Source: Mycolicibacterium neoaurum (GTDB lineage Bacteria; Actinomycetota; Actinomycetes; Mycobacteriales; Mycobacteriaceae). From it: 64,000 nucleotides of DNA. The notes under the pieces are model-generated. The model had not been told where the DNA came from. It saw nothing but the letters and a program-made list of their open reading frames with translations, and searched no databases. Below are positions 35,212 to 43,718 of the stretch, piece after piece. Location of the stretch: positions 3,224,001 through 3,288,000 of the forward strand of contig NZ_JAQIIX010000002.1 of the NCBI RefSeq assembly GCF_036946495.1, in the 5' to 3' direction. Each line of letters begins with the position of its first letter. The first letter of the stretch is position 1. The position numbers and the translations under genes were made by a program.

Positions 35212-35655
35212 ATGGTGCAGCAGGGTACGGACGCGGATGCAGCCGCGACAGATGGTGATCGGTCGGTGGAGCTCCGGGTTGCCGCAACCCTGGAAAACCT
35301 CGCGGTGCTGCGCGTGCTGATCGCCGCAGCGGCCACCTTCGAGGATCTCGACTTCGATGCCGTGTCCGACCTCCGACTGGCGGTCGATGAGGCCTGCACG
35401 CGGCTGGTGAAGGCCGCGATACCGCACTCGCCGCTGGTCGTGTCCGTCCAGCCGCGCGAGGATGCCGTCGTCATCACCGCGTCGGCGACCTGCCGCAGCG
35501 AAGAGGATGCCATCGTCGCGCCGGGCAGCTTCAGCTGGCATGTGCTCAGCTCGCTGACCGACGAGGTCAACACGTTCTCTGATGGCCAGCACGGCGATGG
35601 CGGTCAGATATTCGGGATATCGCTCATTGCCAGGCGAGCGAGTTTGTTGCAGTGA
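35212..35655 (+). CDS. rsbW: Anti-sigma factor RsbW/UsfX for SigF
   Basis: A 147-residue GHKL-fold anti-sigma factor that holds SigF inactive. The N-box helix is LRLAVDEACTRLVKAA; the second half ends PGSFSWHVLSSLTDEVNTF, as in Rv3287c. ATG 35212 has GGGAGG 4 bases upstream; ATG 35197 is a longer alternative. The stop overlaps the sigF GTG, fixing the stoichiometry of the pair. Confidence 0.92.
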   Translation: MVQQGTDADAAATDGDRSVELRVAATLENLAVLRVLIAAAATFEDLDFDAVSDLRLAVDEACTRLVKAAIPHSPLVVSVQPREDAVVITASATCRSEEDAIVAPGSFSWHVLSSLTDEVNTFSDGQHGDGGQIFGISLIARRASLLQ

Positions 35656-36404
35656 ACTCGGAATACGCCGACGTCATCGAGATGTTTCGCGTACTCGGCG
35701 AACTGAGCGATGGGTCGGCAGAGTACGAGCGGCAGCGCGAACGCATCGTCACCCGCTGCCTGCCGCTGGCCGACCACATCGCCAGGCGCTTCGAGGGCCG
35801 CGGCGAGGCGCGGGACGATCTGGTCCAGGTCGCCCGCGTAGGACTCGTCAATGCGGTGAATCGGTTCGACGTGGAGGCCGGTTCGGATTTCGCGTCCTAT
35901 GCGGTGCCCACGATCATGGGCGAGGTGCGCAGGCACTTCCGGGACAACGGCTGGTCGGTCAAGGTTCCTCGCCGGCTCAAGGAATTGCACCTGCGCCTCG
36001 GTGCCGCCACGGCGGAGATGTCGCAGCGTCTGGGCCGGGCGCCCACCCCCTCGGAGTTGGCCGCCGAACTGGACATGGACCGCGAAGAGGTGGTCGAGGG
36101 CCTGATCGCGGGCAGCTCGTACAACACGCTGTCGATCGACAGCGGTGGTTCGGGTGACGACGAGGCGCCGGCCATCGCCGATACCCTCGGCTCACAGGAC
36201 GATGCGCTCGACCAGATCGAGAATCGCGAGGCGCTGCGTCCACTGCTGTCTAAGCTGCCCGAACGCGAGCGTACGGTCCTGGTGCTGCGCTTCTTCGAGT
36301 CCATGACACAGTCCCAGATCGCCGAGCGGGTCGGCATCTCGCAGATGCATGTGTCGCGGCTGTTGGCTCGCTCACTGGCCAAACTGCGGGACGAGCTGCA
36401 GTAG
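35652..36404 (+). CDS. sigF: RNA polymerase sigma factor SigF
   Basis: A 250-residue SigB/F-type sigma factor. Region 2 (DDLVQVARVGLVNAVNRFD ... FASYAVPTIMGEVRRHFRD), region 3 (LGRAPTPSELAAEL) and region 4 (ESMTQSQIAERVGISQMHVSRLL) are complete. It directs stationary-phase and envelope-stress genes from GTTT-N15/16-GGGTA promoters, several of which flank it here. GTG 35652 overlaps the rsbW stop. Its last 33 bases overlap the convergent STAS gene. Confidence 0.95.
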   Translation: MNSEYADVIEMFRVLGELSDGSAEYERQRERIVTRCLPLADHIARRFEGRGEARDDLVQVARVGLVNAVNRFDVEAGSDFASYAVPTIMGEVRRHFRDNGWSVKVPRRLKELHLRLGAATAEMSQRLGRAPTPSELAAELDMDREEVVEGLIAGSSYNTLSIDSGGSGDDEAPAIADTLGSQDDALDQIENREALRPLLSKLPERERTVLVLRFFESMTQSQIAERVGISQMHVSRLLARSLAKLRDELQ

Positions 36405-36803
36405 CGGCTGTCCCTGGAGGTGGCCTGCGGCCTCGGTGGTGGTCTCGGCGGTGGGCAGAACACCGTCGGGATCGCAGATCCCCAGTAGACGCCGCACCGC
36501 GGCACTGGGAACCAGTACCCAGCGGGCATCCTTGCCCGCGGCCGTCACGCTGATGGTGTGCAACATCGAGAATGCTTCTGTGCCAAAGAAATCGATGCCG
36601 GCCAGGTCGACGATCAGCTGGTCGGTGTGCGCCAGGTGGGTGAGCGCATATCCGCTGAACTCCCGAGCATTGGCGGCGTCGAGTTGCCCGTAGACCTCGA
36701 CGACGGTCATGGACGGCGGCATGTGGCGGACGGTATAGACGGCGGTGCCACGCGCCGCGCGCGGCGGGGACAGCGCGATGGCGATGTTGTCTGGCGTGGT
36801 CAT
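36372..36803 (-). CDS. STAS-domain protein, possible SigF anti-sigma antagonist
   Basis: A 143-residue protein with a STAS domain (about residues 25-125): VVEVYGQLDAANAREF and LIVDLAGIDFFGTEAFSML. In anti-sigma factor antagonists the phosphorylated Ser follows a D in the motif FLDS; here the aligned residue would be Thr in FFGT. Placed head-on against sigF with a 33-base overlap, it may regulate RsbW, but it could bind another partner. The tail (HLQGQPLLQLVPQFGQ) is extra. Confidence 0.8.
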   Translation of the reverse strand: MTTPDNIAIALSPPRAARGTAVYTVRHMPPSMTVVEVYGQLDAANAREFSGYALTHLAHTDQLIVDLAGIDFFGTEAFSMLHTISVTAAGKDARWVLVPSAAVRRLLGICDPDGVLPTAETTTEAAGHLQGQPLLQLVPQFGQ

Positions 36804-36927
36804 GGCGGCTCCGACAGTCGGAATCGGTAGGCTGCGGGCTCAACCTGACCTGACACTACGCCTGATTTGTCTGGTCGGACACGTCCCCGCCGAATCCGGT
36901 GGCAGCCGCCACCGGCAGACTGGACGG

Positions 36928-37488
36928 ATGGCCTTGCGATACGCAGCCGGAGTGGTACTGGCCGCCGGTGCCGGCACACGTTTCGGGATGCCGAAAGTGC
37001 TTGCCGCCGAAGGAGCGTGGTTGGCCGGCGCGGTCACCGCGTTGCACGACGGTGGGTGCGGTGAGGTGTTCGTGGTGCTCGGTGCCGCCCGCACGCACGT
37101 GCCGGCACCGGCACACACGGTTCTCGCACAGGACTGGGCGCAGGGGCTTTCGGCCTCGCTGCGCGCCGGACTTGCGGCCGCATCGCGATACGACGTCGAT
37201 CACGTCGTCATCAGCCTGGTCGACACCCCGGACATCGGCGCCGATGTGGTGCGTCGGGTTCTGGCTGCCGCGGCCGGCTCGACATCGGGATTGGCCAGGG
37301 CGGTCTTCGCTGGTCGGCCGGGCCACCCCGTCGTCATCGCCCAGCGGCACTGGCCGGCGCTGATCGAGCAACTCGCCGGGGATGTCGGCGCCGGGCCCTT
37401 CCTTCGGTCCCGCGATGATGTCGTCGAGGTGGAATGTGGTGACCTGGCCACCGGCGCCGATATCGACGTTGTTCAGCGGAAGGTGTAG
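36928..37488 (+). CDS. MobA/MocA-like nucleotidyltransferase
   Basis: A 186-residue NTP-transferase fold protein starting AAGVVLAAGAGTRFGMPKVL, the nucleotide-binding motif, with SLVDTPDIGADVVRR as the metal-binding region. The closest role is molybdenum-cofactor cytidylyl/guanylyltransferase (Rv0371c type). No molybdoenzyme or XdhC gene is nearby. ATG 36928 chosen because upstream in-frame sequence is antisense to the STAS gene. Confidence 0.8.
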   Translation: MALRYAAGVVLAAGAGTRFGMPKVLAAEGAWLAGAVTALHDGGCGEVFVVLGAARTHVPAPAHTVLAQDWAQGLSASLRAGLAAASRYDVDHVVISLVDTPDIGADVVRRVLAAAAGSTSGLARAVFAGRPGHPVVIAQRHWPALIEQLAGDVGAGPFLRSRDDVVEVECGDLATGADIDVVQRKV

Positions 37489-37499
37489 CCGCCGTCGGG

Positions 37500-38198
37500 T
37501 TAGAGCGTCGAACCGGTCGTGACGCGGCTGCTGAGCAGGTAGACGATGGTATGGGCGATCTCGTCCTCGGTGGCCAGCCGCCCGATCGTGGAGGCGGCCC
37601 GGTAGCTGTCGAAGGCGGCGTCGCGGTCGGCGGCCGACCGGGTGCTCCAGAGATGTCCGTCGACGGTGCCGGGGGCGATGGCGTTGACCGTGATCGGGGC
37701 GAGTTCGACGGCCAAGCCGCGGGCCAGACCCTCGATGGCCGCGTTGACCGCGGAGTAGGCGGGTGCGACGGCGGCGGGCCGGGTACCGGCGGCCCCGGAC
37801 ATCAGCACGATTGCGGCGTCCGCCGCCAGGATGGGTAGCGCCGCCTTGACGACGCGGTACTGACCCCAGAATTTGGATTCGAACGCGGTACCCGCCTGCG
37901 AGACGGTCAGGGTGCGCATCGGACCGGTGATGTAGTCGGCGGCCGTGGTGAGCAGACCGTGCGCCACCTCGACATGGTCGAAGAACTCCTCGACCGAGCG
38001 TTGATCGGCGGTGTCGATGCGATGCCACCTAGCCGCCGGGCCCAGCGCATCGGCCGTCGCGGTCAGCCTGTCGATACTGCGCCCGCCGAGGATGACCGTG
38101 CCGCCACCGGCGACGACGCGCCGCGCGGTGGCAAGCCCGATACCCGATCCGCCGCCGACCAGGACGATCGTGCGGCCGGTGAAGTCCGCGTCCGACAT
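37500..38198 (-). CDS. SDR-family protein lacking the catalytic lysine
   Basis: A 232-residue SDR with VLVGGGSGIGLATA and the active-site Ser (VLMSGAAG) and Tyr, but the YxxxK Lys is Asn (YSAVN). The usual NNAG is replaced by TTAAD. Such variants exist in the SDR family and may have altered or no redox activity. ATG 38198 gives MSDADFTGRT; an upstream extension to 38270 is not conserved-looking. The protein ends TTGSTL, earlier than most SDRs by a few residues. Confidence 0.82.
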   Translation of the reverse strand: MSDADFTGRTIVLVGGGSGIGLATARRVVAGGGTVILGGRSIDRLTATADALGPAARWHRIDTADQRSVEEFFDHVEVAHGLLTTAADYITGPMRTLTVSQAGTAFESKFWGQYRVVKAALPILAADAAIVLMSGAAGTRPAAVAPAYSAVNAAIEGLARGLAVELAPITVNAIAPGTVDGHLWSTRSAADRDAAFDSYRAASTIGRLATEDEIAHTIVYLLSSRVTTGSTL

Positions 38199-38297
38199 GT
38201 CTCCACCGTATGGCCCGGTATCGGCCGCACCGGCCCGGCACCGCGTGCGGGCCCGTGCCTGCCAGCGCATTCCCGGCGAATCATCCTGCGCTGAAGG

Positions 38298-38630
38298 TCA
38301 GGTGTGCACTTCCAGGCCGAGCGCGGCCGAGGCGTAGCGGCGCACGGTGTCCTCGGAGATGGCCGCGACGTCCTCGAACCCCGGCCTGGCCCGACTGGAC
38401 ATGTAGCCAGAGACCGGATCCAGGGCGATCTCGGCAAGCATCTCCCCGGTGGTGGGTTCACACACCGCCCACGTGTAGCGGGTGTCATCGGCCCAGCCGT
38501 CGGCCGCGTCGTGGACATAGTCGAGGTCGTCCTCACCCATATCGGTCAGGGCGGGTCGGTCGTCGACGCGGTCGTCACAGCGCAGCCCGCGCAGATACCA
38601 CTGGCCATTGTTGATCTCGACGGGTTCCAT
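38298..38630 (-). CDS. Hypothetical protein, possibly a partial GNAT-like domain
   Basis: A 110-residue protein starting MEPVEINNGQWYLRGLRCDD. The segment DTRYTWAVCEPTTGEMLAEI resembles the central strands of GNAT acetyltransferases, but the CoA loop is not present, so it would be a partial domain. It lies downstream of accA3 on the same strand, beyond an imperfect hairpin. ATG 38630 was chosen; 38669 is possible. Confidence 0.55.
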   Translation of the reverse strand: MEPVEINNGQWYLRGLRCDDRVDDRPALTDMGEDDLDYVHDAADGWADDTRYTWAVCEPTTGEMLAEIALDPVSGYMSSRARPGFEDVAAISEDTVRRYASAALGLEVHT

Positions 38631-38653
38631 TGCAGCCTCCCGGAAAAGCCGAA

Positions 38654-38702
38654 TGGCCACCTGCTGCACAGGATCGGTGAGAATCCGTGCAACAAGTGGC
38701 CA
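38654..38702 (-). terminator. Imperfect hairpin downstream of accA3
   Basis: TGGCCAC (38654-38660) pairs with GTGGCCA (38696-38702) and TGCAC (38665-38669) with GTGCA (38687-38691), with a short additional GGAT/ATCC helix. It begins 13 bases after the accA3 stop. Confidence 0.5.
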
Positions 38703-38715
38703 CTGGGCGGGTTGT

Positions 38716-40515
38716 CTAGTCCTTGATCTCGGCGATCACGGTGCCCTGGGTGATGGCCGCACCGGCCTCCACCGCCAGGCCGGTGATGGTGCCGTCCTTG
38801 TGCGCGGTCACCGGGTTCTCCATCTTCATGGCCTCCAGGACCACGACCAGATCACCGGCGGAGACCTGCTGGCCCTCCTCGACGGCCACCTTGACGACGG
38901 TGCCCTGCATGGGTGCGGTCACCGAGTCGCCGGAGGCCGCGGCGCCGCCGCCACCGCCACGCTTGCGGGGCTTGGGCTTCTTACGGACAGCACCGTGGGC
39001 GGCTCCGCCGGCGCCGCCACCCAAGGCCAGGTCACCAGGCAGCGAGACCTCCAGGCGGCGCCCGCCGACCTCGACCACGACGGTCTGCCGGGGCAGGGTG
39101 TCGTCTTCCTCGATCGGCTCGCCACCGGTGAACGGCTCGACGGTGTTGTCCCACTCGGTCTCGATCCAGCGGGTGTGCACGTCGAACTTCTCGCCGTCAC
39201 CGATGAAGGCGGGGTCGGCGGTCACGGCGCGGTGGAACGGGATGACTGTCGCCAGGCCTTCGACGTTGAACTCGGCCAGTGCGCGGCGCGAACGGGCCAG
39301 CGCCTCTTCGCGGGTGGCGCCGGTGACGATGAGCTTGGCCAGCATCGAGTCGAACTGGCCGCCGATGACCGATCCGCTCTCCACGCCGGAGTCCATCCGC
39401 ACACCGGGACCGGTGGGCGGTTCGAACTTGGTGACCGGGCCGGGGGCGGGCAGGAAGCCGCGGCCGGCATCCTCACCGTTGATGCGGAACTCGAACGAGT
39501 GCCCGCGCGGGGTGGGATCCTCGGTGATGTCGAGGGCCTCGCCATTGGCGATCTTGAACTGCTGCAGAACCAGGTCGATGCCCGAGGTCTCCTCGGTCAC
39601 CGGGTGTTCCACCTGCAGGCGGGTGTTGACCTCAAGGAAGGAGATCAGACCGTCCTGGCCGACCAGGTACTCCACGGTGCCCGCACCGTAGTAACCGGCT
39701 TCCTTGCAGATGCGCTTGGCGGACTCGTGGATCTCCTTGCGCTGCGCCTCGGTGAGGAAAGGCGCCGGGGCCTCCTCGACGAGCTTCTGGAAGCGGCGCT
39801 GCAGCGAGCAGTCGCGGGTGCCCGCGACGACGACGTTGCCGTGGGTGTCGGCGATGACCTGGGCCTCGACGTGGCGCGGCTTGTCCAGGTAGCGCTCCAC
39901 GAAGCACTCGCCACGACCGAAGGCCGCCACGGCCTCACGGGTGGCCGAGTCGAACAGCTCGGGGATCTCTTCGAGGGTGCGGGCGACCTTCATGCCGCGG
40001 CCACCGCCACCGAAGGCGGCCTTGATGGCGATGGGCAGGCCGTGCTCCTTGGCGAACGCCAGGATCTCGTCGGCGTCCTTGACGGGGTCGGGGGTGCCGG
40101 GGACAAGGGGAGCGTTGGCGCGCGCGGCGATGTGGCGGGCGGTGACCTTGTCACCGAGGTCGCGGATGGACTGCGGGCTCGGCCCGATCCAGATCAGCCC
40201 GGCGTCCAGGACGGCCTGGGCGAAATCGGCGTTCTCCGAGAGGAAGCCGTAACCCGGGTGGATGGCGTTGGCACCGGACTTCTCGGCGGCGTCGAGCAAC
40301 TTCTCGAAAACCAGATAGGACTCCGCCGAGGTCTGGCCGCCCAGTGCAAAGGCCTCGTCGGCCAGCCGAACGTGGGGTGCGTCGGCATCCGGCTCGGCGT
40401 ACACGGCCACGCTGGCGAGGCCGGCATCCTTGGCGGCTCGGATCACACGGACGGCGATCTCACCGCGGTTGGCCACGAGGACCTTGGAGATCTTCGAGCT
40501 GGCGTGACTTGGCAC
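38716..40515 (-). CDS. accA3: Acyl-CoA carboxylase alpha subunit (biotin carboxylase + biotin carrier)
   Basis: A 599-residue protein. It starts SKISKVLVANRGEIAVRVIRAA, the biotin carboxylase N-domain, then the ATP-grasp domain (FGGGGRGMKVA) and a C-terminal biotinyl domain with EAMKMENP (Lys near 564). It carboxylates biotin for the AccD subunits and supports malonyl-CoA, methylmalonyl-CoA and mycolate synthesis. GTG 40515 is chosen because AGGAGG (40520-40525, minus strand) lies 4 bases upstream; an ATG at 40533 would place this RBS inside the gene. Confidence 0.96.
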   Translation of the reverse strand: MPSHASSKISKVLVANRGEIAVRVIRAAKDAGLASVAVYAEPDADAPHVRLADEAFALGGQTSAESYLVFEKLLDAAEKSGANAIHPGYGFLSENADFAQAVLDAGLIWIGPSPQSIRDLGDKVTARHIAARANAPLVPGTPDPVKDADEILAFAKEHGLPIAIKAAFGGGGRGMKVARTLEEIPELFDSATREAVAAFGRGECFVERYLDKPRHVEAQVIADTHGNVVVAGTRDCSLQRRFQKLVEEAPAPFLTEAQRKEIHESAKRICKEAGYYGAGTVEYLVGQDGLISFLEVNTRLQVEHPVTEETSGIDLVLQQFKIANGEALDITEDPTPRGHSFEFRINGEDAGRGFLPAPGPVTKFEPPTGPGVRMDSGVESGSVIGGQFDSMLAKLIVTGATREEALARSRRALAEFNVEGLATVIPFHRAVTADPAFIGDGEKFDVHTRWIETEWDNTVEPFTGGEPIEEDDTLPRQTVVVEVGGRRLEVSLPGDLALGGGAGGAAHGAVRKKPKPRKRGGGGGAAASGDSVTAPMQGTVVKVAVEEGQQVSAGDLVVVLEAMKMENPVTAHKDGTITGLAVEAGAAITQGTVIAEIKD

Positions 40516-40692
40516 TGCGCCTCCTGGTGGCATCTTCTCTAAGAAACGTCTTTAAGAATGTATCGGGCGAAGTTTAAGTGTCCAATCCCGGGGGTGGTGA
40601 GTCGGACCCCCAATTTTGCGGCGGCGCTTTGTTACCGGTCAGTACGTTTGACGTGCGGTATCGCTGCGCAGGGCGAACGCCAGACAATGCCA

Positions 40693-40725
40693 GACGGCGG
40701 CGTTCCCCACAGGAACGCCGCCGTC
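40693..40725 (-). terminator. Strong hairpin terminator
   Basis: A perfect 14-bp GC-rich stem (40693-40706 with 40712-40725) and a 5-base loop, 22 bases after the stop of the AlkP-like gene. No long T-run follows. It separates that gene from the accA3 promoter region (40516-40690), which is more AT-rich near 40540-40580. Confidence 0.75.
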
Positions 40726-40746
40726 GTTGACAGCTGTCGAGACCTC

Positions 40747-42180
40747 TCAGCCGAACAGGGTCGGGATGCCCTTCATCGACGGCGGTGGCTCCACGCCGAG
40801 CGCGTTGGCCAACAGCGATGGGGCGACATCGAGGATGTCGACCTCCTTGCGCGACGGGTCGGCGGAAATACCCGCGCCCGCGGCAAGCAGGATGCCCTCG
40901 GGGATGTGATAGCCGGTGTTGACCCCGCCGATCCGCGAATGCACGCTCAGCCCCAGGTCGGTGGCGGGTACATCGGTGTCGGCCGCGGCGCCGAACGGCC
41001 GGATCGTCACCTTCGTGGTGTCCTCGCCCGGCACGGTGTAGTCGATGCCGAAGGTGACCGTCTTGCCCTCGACGCGCAGCCGCGCGAACAACCGGTCGGT
41101 GCCGTTGACCAGGACCGATTCCAGTGGTGCCACCGCCTCGGCGGCGTCGGCCTCTGACTCGAACACCAGCGAGAGCATCGGGTACATGGCCAGCGCGACG
41201 TCGGCGGGCTTGAGACCCAGCGCGGCGATGAGTTTGCTGTGGTCGTCCAGTACGAAGCGGCCACCGTCGAGCTTGGGCACCGCGACCGGTCCCTGCCCCA
41301 TGCTTGCCGAGATCACCAGCATCGACTGCGGGTTCTTGGCCAGGTACTTGCGGATGCGGCCGACCTGGCGATCGGTGATGTCCATCGCGGCGACGATGAA
41401 GCTGCCGTACACCTCGTCCGCGTCGTACTCGTACTTGTCGGTGTAGCCGGGCATCCCGTCACCCCAGAACCGGTGCATCATGCCCGCGACATGGTTGGTG
41501 AAGAACACCGAGAGCCGTGGCCGGTTCTTGCGATGCTGGCGCCAGTACAGGTCGAAGCTCAGCGGAGCCTGCATCGCGGAGCGGAATGCCTTGTAGCGCG
41601 GGTCGATTCGTTCCTTCACCAGATGGGTGGCCAAGGTCGCGGTCGATCGCGGGGTCAGTCCGAGCCGGACCAGGTCGACCGCCGTCCCGGCGAGCGCCTT
41701 GGGGCTCAGTGCCGAATCGGGGGAGAACCCGTTCTCGCCGGTCATCGCCAGGTTGAACGCCTGGAAGCGCTCCAACGCGGGGGGATAGGTCTTGGCATCG
41801 GAGGCGAAGGTGTCCGGGACGTAGAAGCCGCCGTGCGCGAACGGGCGGGCAGGCCAGCTCTGCATCGGGCCGAACAGGCCCACCGAGAGTCCGGCGCGTT
41901 CGGCCACGTTCCAGATCGGGTCACCCTTGAACGTCGACGGGTCCTGGCCGAGGTCGAACGAATTGTGCTCGTAGCTGGAGGTGTGCAGTGTCGGCCAGGT
42001 GCGCCACGGCTGCAGGCCCTGCAATTCCTCGCGGTCCTCGTGGATGGTGGTCAGCGATTGCCCATCCTTGAGCAGCGCGGCCAGATGCGATTCGGGGCGA
42101 TTCTTGACGTAGATGTCGACGACATCCCACGGCACCTCGTTGAGTTCGTAAAGAATGACGTCCCTGGCCTGCCGATTCAT
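40747..42180 (-). CDS. Alkaline-phosphatase-superfamily hydrolase (type I phosphodiesterase-like)
   Basis: A 477-residue protein without a signal peptide. RDVILYELNEVPWDVVDIY at the N-terminus resembles the metal Asp region, and WPTLHTSSYEHN the nucleophile Thr region. FFTNHVAGMMHRFW and a C-terminal DILDVAPSLLANALG are as in the phosphodiesterase/nucleotide pyrophosphatase group. Similar proteins act on nucleotide sugars or lipids. In M. tuberculosis accA3 and the SufE-like gene are neighbours, so this gene appears inserted. ATG 42180 has AGGAAAGGGG upstream. Confidence 0.7.
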   Translation of the reverse strand: MNRQARDVILYELNEVPWDVVDIYVKNRPESHLAALLKDGQSLTTIHEDREELQGLQPWRTWPTLHTSSYEHNSFDLGQDPSTFKGDPIWNVAERAGLSVGLFGPMQSWPARPFAHGGFYVPDTFASDAKTYPPALERFQAFNLAMTGENGFSPDSALSPKALAGTAVDLVRLGLTPRSTATLATHLVKERIDPRYKAFRSAMQAPLSFDLYWRQHRKNRPRLSVFFTNHVAGMMHRFWGDGMPGYTDKYEYDADEVYGSFIVAAMDITDRQVGRIRKYLAKNPQSMLVISASMGQGPVAVPKLDGGRFVLDDHSKLIAALGLKPADVALAMYPMLSLVFESEADAAEAVAPLESVLVNGTDRLFARLRVEGKTVTFGIDYTVPGEDTTKVTIRPFGAAADTDVPATDLGLSVHSRIGGVNTGYHIPEGILLAAGAGISADPSRKEVDILDVAPSLLANALGVEPPPSMKGIPTLFG

Positions 42181-42359
42181 CGAACCGGGCCCCTTTCCTA
42201 ATTTTTCGTTTGCTCCCCCCGAGCTGAAATATGTGGTGAAACGCACCGATGCGTGTTCGAACTGCTAGCTGGTTCGCAGGTCCCAGGTGCCATTCTGGCA
42301 TGGATCCCCGAAAAAGTCGTGGCCGCCTTTTATGAATGAACTCACCGGTAACTTCGTGG

Positions 42360-42773
42360 CTAGTCCCGCAGCCGGCGCTTGATCCGGGCCAGCATCGCCG
42401 ACATCCCGCGCAGTCGCAGCGGGCTGATCAGTGCGGCCAGGCCGAGTGCGGAGTAGAAGTCGTCCGGCACGGCCAGGATGTCCTCGGCGGACTGCCCGTC
42501 CAGCCCGGCGGCCAGGATGGACGCGAAACCGCGGGTCGTCGGGGCTTCGGCGGGTGCGCTGAAGTACAGCCGGACATGCTCGCGATCGGTGGCGTCGACA
42601 TCGAGGAACAGCGGCGACTGGCACTCGGGGACCGGCTCCATGGCCGCTTCCTCCAGATGGCCGGGCAGCGCGGGCAGCTCGTTGGCGAACTCCAGCAGCA
42701 ACTGCAGCTTGTCCTGCCCGCTGACCTCCCCGAACTCGCCGACGACCTCGGCGAGCGCCGCCGGCATCGTCAT
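42360..42773 (-). CDS. SufE-like sulfur acceptor protein (Rv3284-like)
   Basis: A 137-residue SufE-fold protein. The sulfur-accepting Cys51 lies in PVPECQSPLF. SufE proteins take persulfide sulfur from a donor enzyme. Here the ATG overlaps the stop of sseA (ATGA), suggesting SseA or a desulfurase as donor. It ends with a basic helix (LARIKRRLRD). Confidence 0.87.
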   Translation of the reverse strand: MTMPAALAEVVGEFGEVSGQDKLQLLLEFANELPALPGHLEEAAMEPVPECQSPLFLDVDATDREHVRLYFSAPAEAPTTRGFASILAAGLDGQSAEDILAVPDDFYSALGLAALISPLRLRGMSAMLARIKRRLRD

Positions 42774-43666
42774 CGCGCCGCGGGTGCCGAGCCGGGCTCG
42801 GGGCCGGTGGCCACCGGGACCCGCACCGCGTTGCCCCACTCGGTCCACGAACCGTCGTAGTTGCGCACGTTCGGCAGGCCGAGCAGGTGGGTCAGCACGA
42901 ACCAGGTATGGCTGGAGCGCTCACCGATGCGGCAGTACACGATCGTCTTGTCGTCGGCGGTGAGGTGGCCGTACAGCGCGTCGAGTTCGGCCCGGTTGCG
43001 GAACCGGCCGCTGTCCTCGGCCGCCTTGGCCCAGGGGATCGACACCGCGGTCGGGATGTGCCCGCCGCGCAGCGCACCTTCCTCCGGGTAGTCGGGCATG
43101 TGGGTGCGTTCGCCGGTGTACTCCTGCGGCGAGCGGACATCGATCAGCGGCTGCTCACCGAGCGCGGCGAGCACATCGTCGCGGAAGGCGCGGATGGACC
43201 TGTCATCGCGCTCGACCACTGGATAACCCGAACTCGGCTTGTTGGGCACGTCCAGGGTGGTGTCGCGGCCGTTGCTCACCCACAGATCGCGGCCACCGTC
43301 GAGCAGCCGGACATCGGGGTGGCCGAACAGCGTGAACACCCACAGCGCGTAGGCCGCCCACCAGTTGCTCTTGTCGCCGTAGATCACCACGGTGTCGTCG
43401 CGCGAGATGCCCTTGCGGTCCATCAGCTCGGCGAACTGGGCGCCGTCGATGTAGTCACGGACGGCGGGATCGTTCAGATCGGTATGCCAGTCGATCTTCA
43501 CCGCGCCCGGGATGTGGCCGGTGTCGTAGAGCAGCACGTCCTCGTCGGATTCGACGATGGCCAGCCCGGGGCGGCCCAGGTTGGCGGACAACCAATCCGC
43601 GGTCACCAGGCGTTCGGGGTGCGCGTAGGCGGCGAGGGCAGGGTCTGGATCGGCAGGCAGCGACAC
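42770..43666 (-). CDS. sseA: Thiosulfate sulfurtransferase (two-domain rhodanese)
   Basis: A 298-residue protein with two rhodanese domains. The active Cys is in YCRIGERSSHTWF in the C-terminal domain; the N-terminal domain lacks it (IYGDKSNWW). LIDVRSPQEYTGE is the CH2A-like motif. Matches Rv3283. GTG 43666 is chosen because TAGGCT lies 7 bases upstream with no RBS, a leaderless arrangement, and the start SLPADP agrees with the M. tuberculosis protein. Confidence 0.93.
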   Translation of the reverse strand: MSLPADPDPALAAYAHPERLVTADWLSANLGRPGLAIVESDEDVLLYDTGHIPGAVKIDWHTDLNDPAVRDYIDGAQFAELMDRKGISRDDTVVIYGDKSNWWAAYALWVFTLFGHPDVRLLDGGRDLWVSNGRDTTLDVPNKPSSGYPVVERDDRSIRAFRDDVLAALGEQPLIDVRSPQEYTGERTHMPDYPEEGALRGGHIPTAVSIPWAKAAEDSGRFRNRAELDALYGHLTADDKTIVYCRIGERSSHTWFVLTHLLGLPNVRNYDGSWTEWGNAVRVPVATGPEPGSAPAAR

Positions 43667-43673
43667 GCCAAAG

Positions 43674-43679
43674 AGCCTA
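43674..43679 (-). promoter_or_regulatory. -10 box for leaderless sseA
   Basis: TAGGCT on the minus strand, 7 bases before GTG 43666: the same hexamer and distance as in front of glpD2. Confidence 0.55.
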
Positions 43680-43718
43680 CTCATGTCGTGACCGGAGGTC
43701 GCATGCTCGGGTGACCGA

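Noticed and set aside
38608..40542. 644-codon open frame on the plus strand, opposite accA3
   Set aside because: It is the mirror of a strongly conserved gene; high GC at third positions leaves the antisense frame open. The protein has no recognisable motif.
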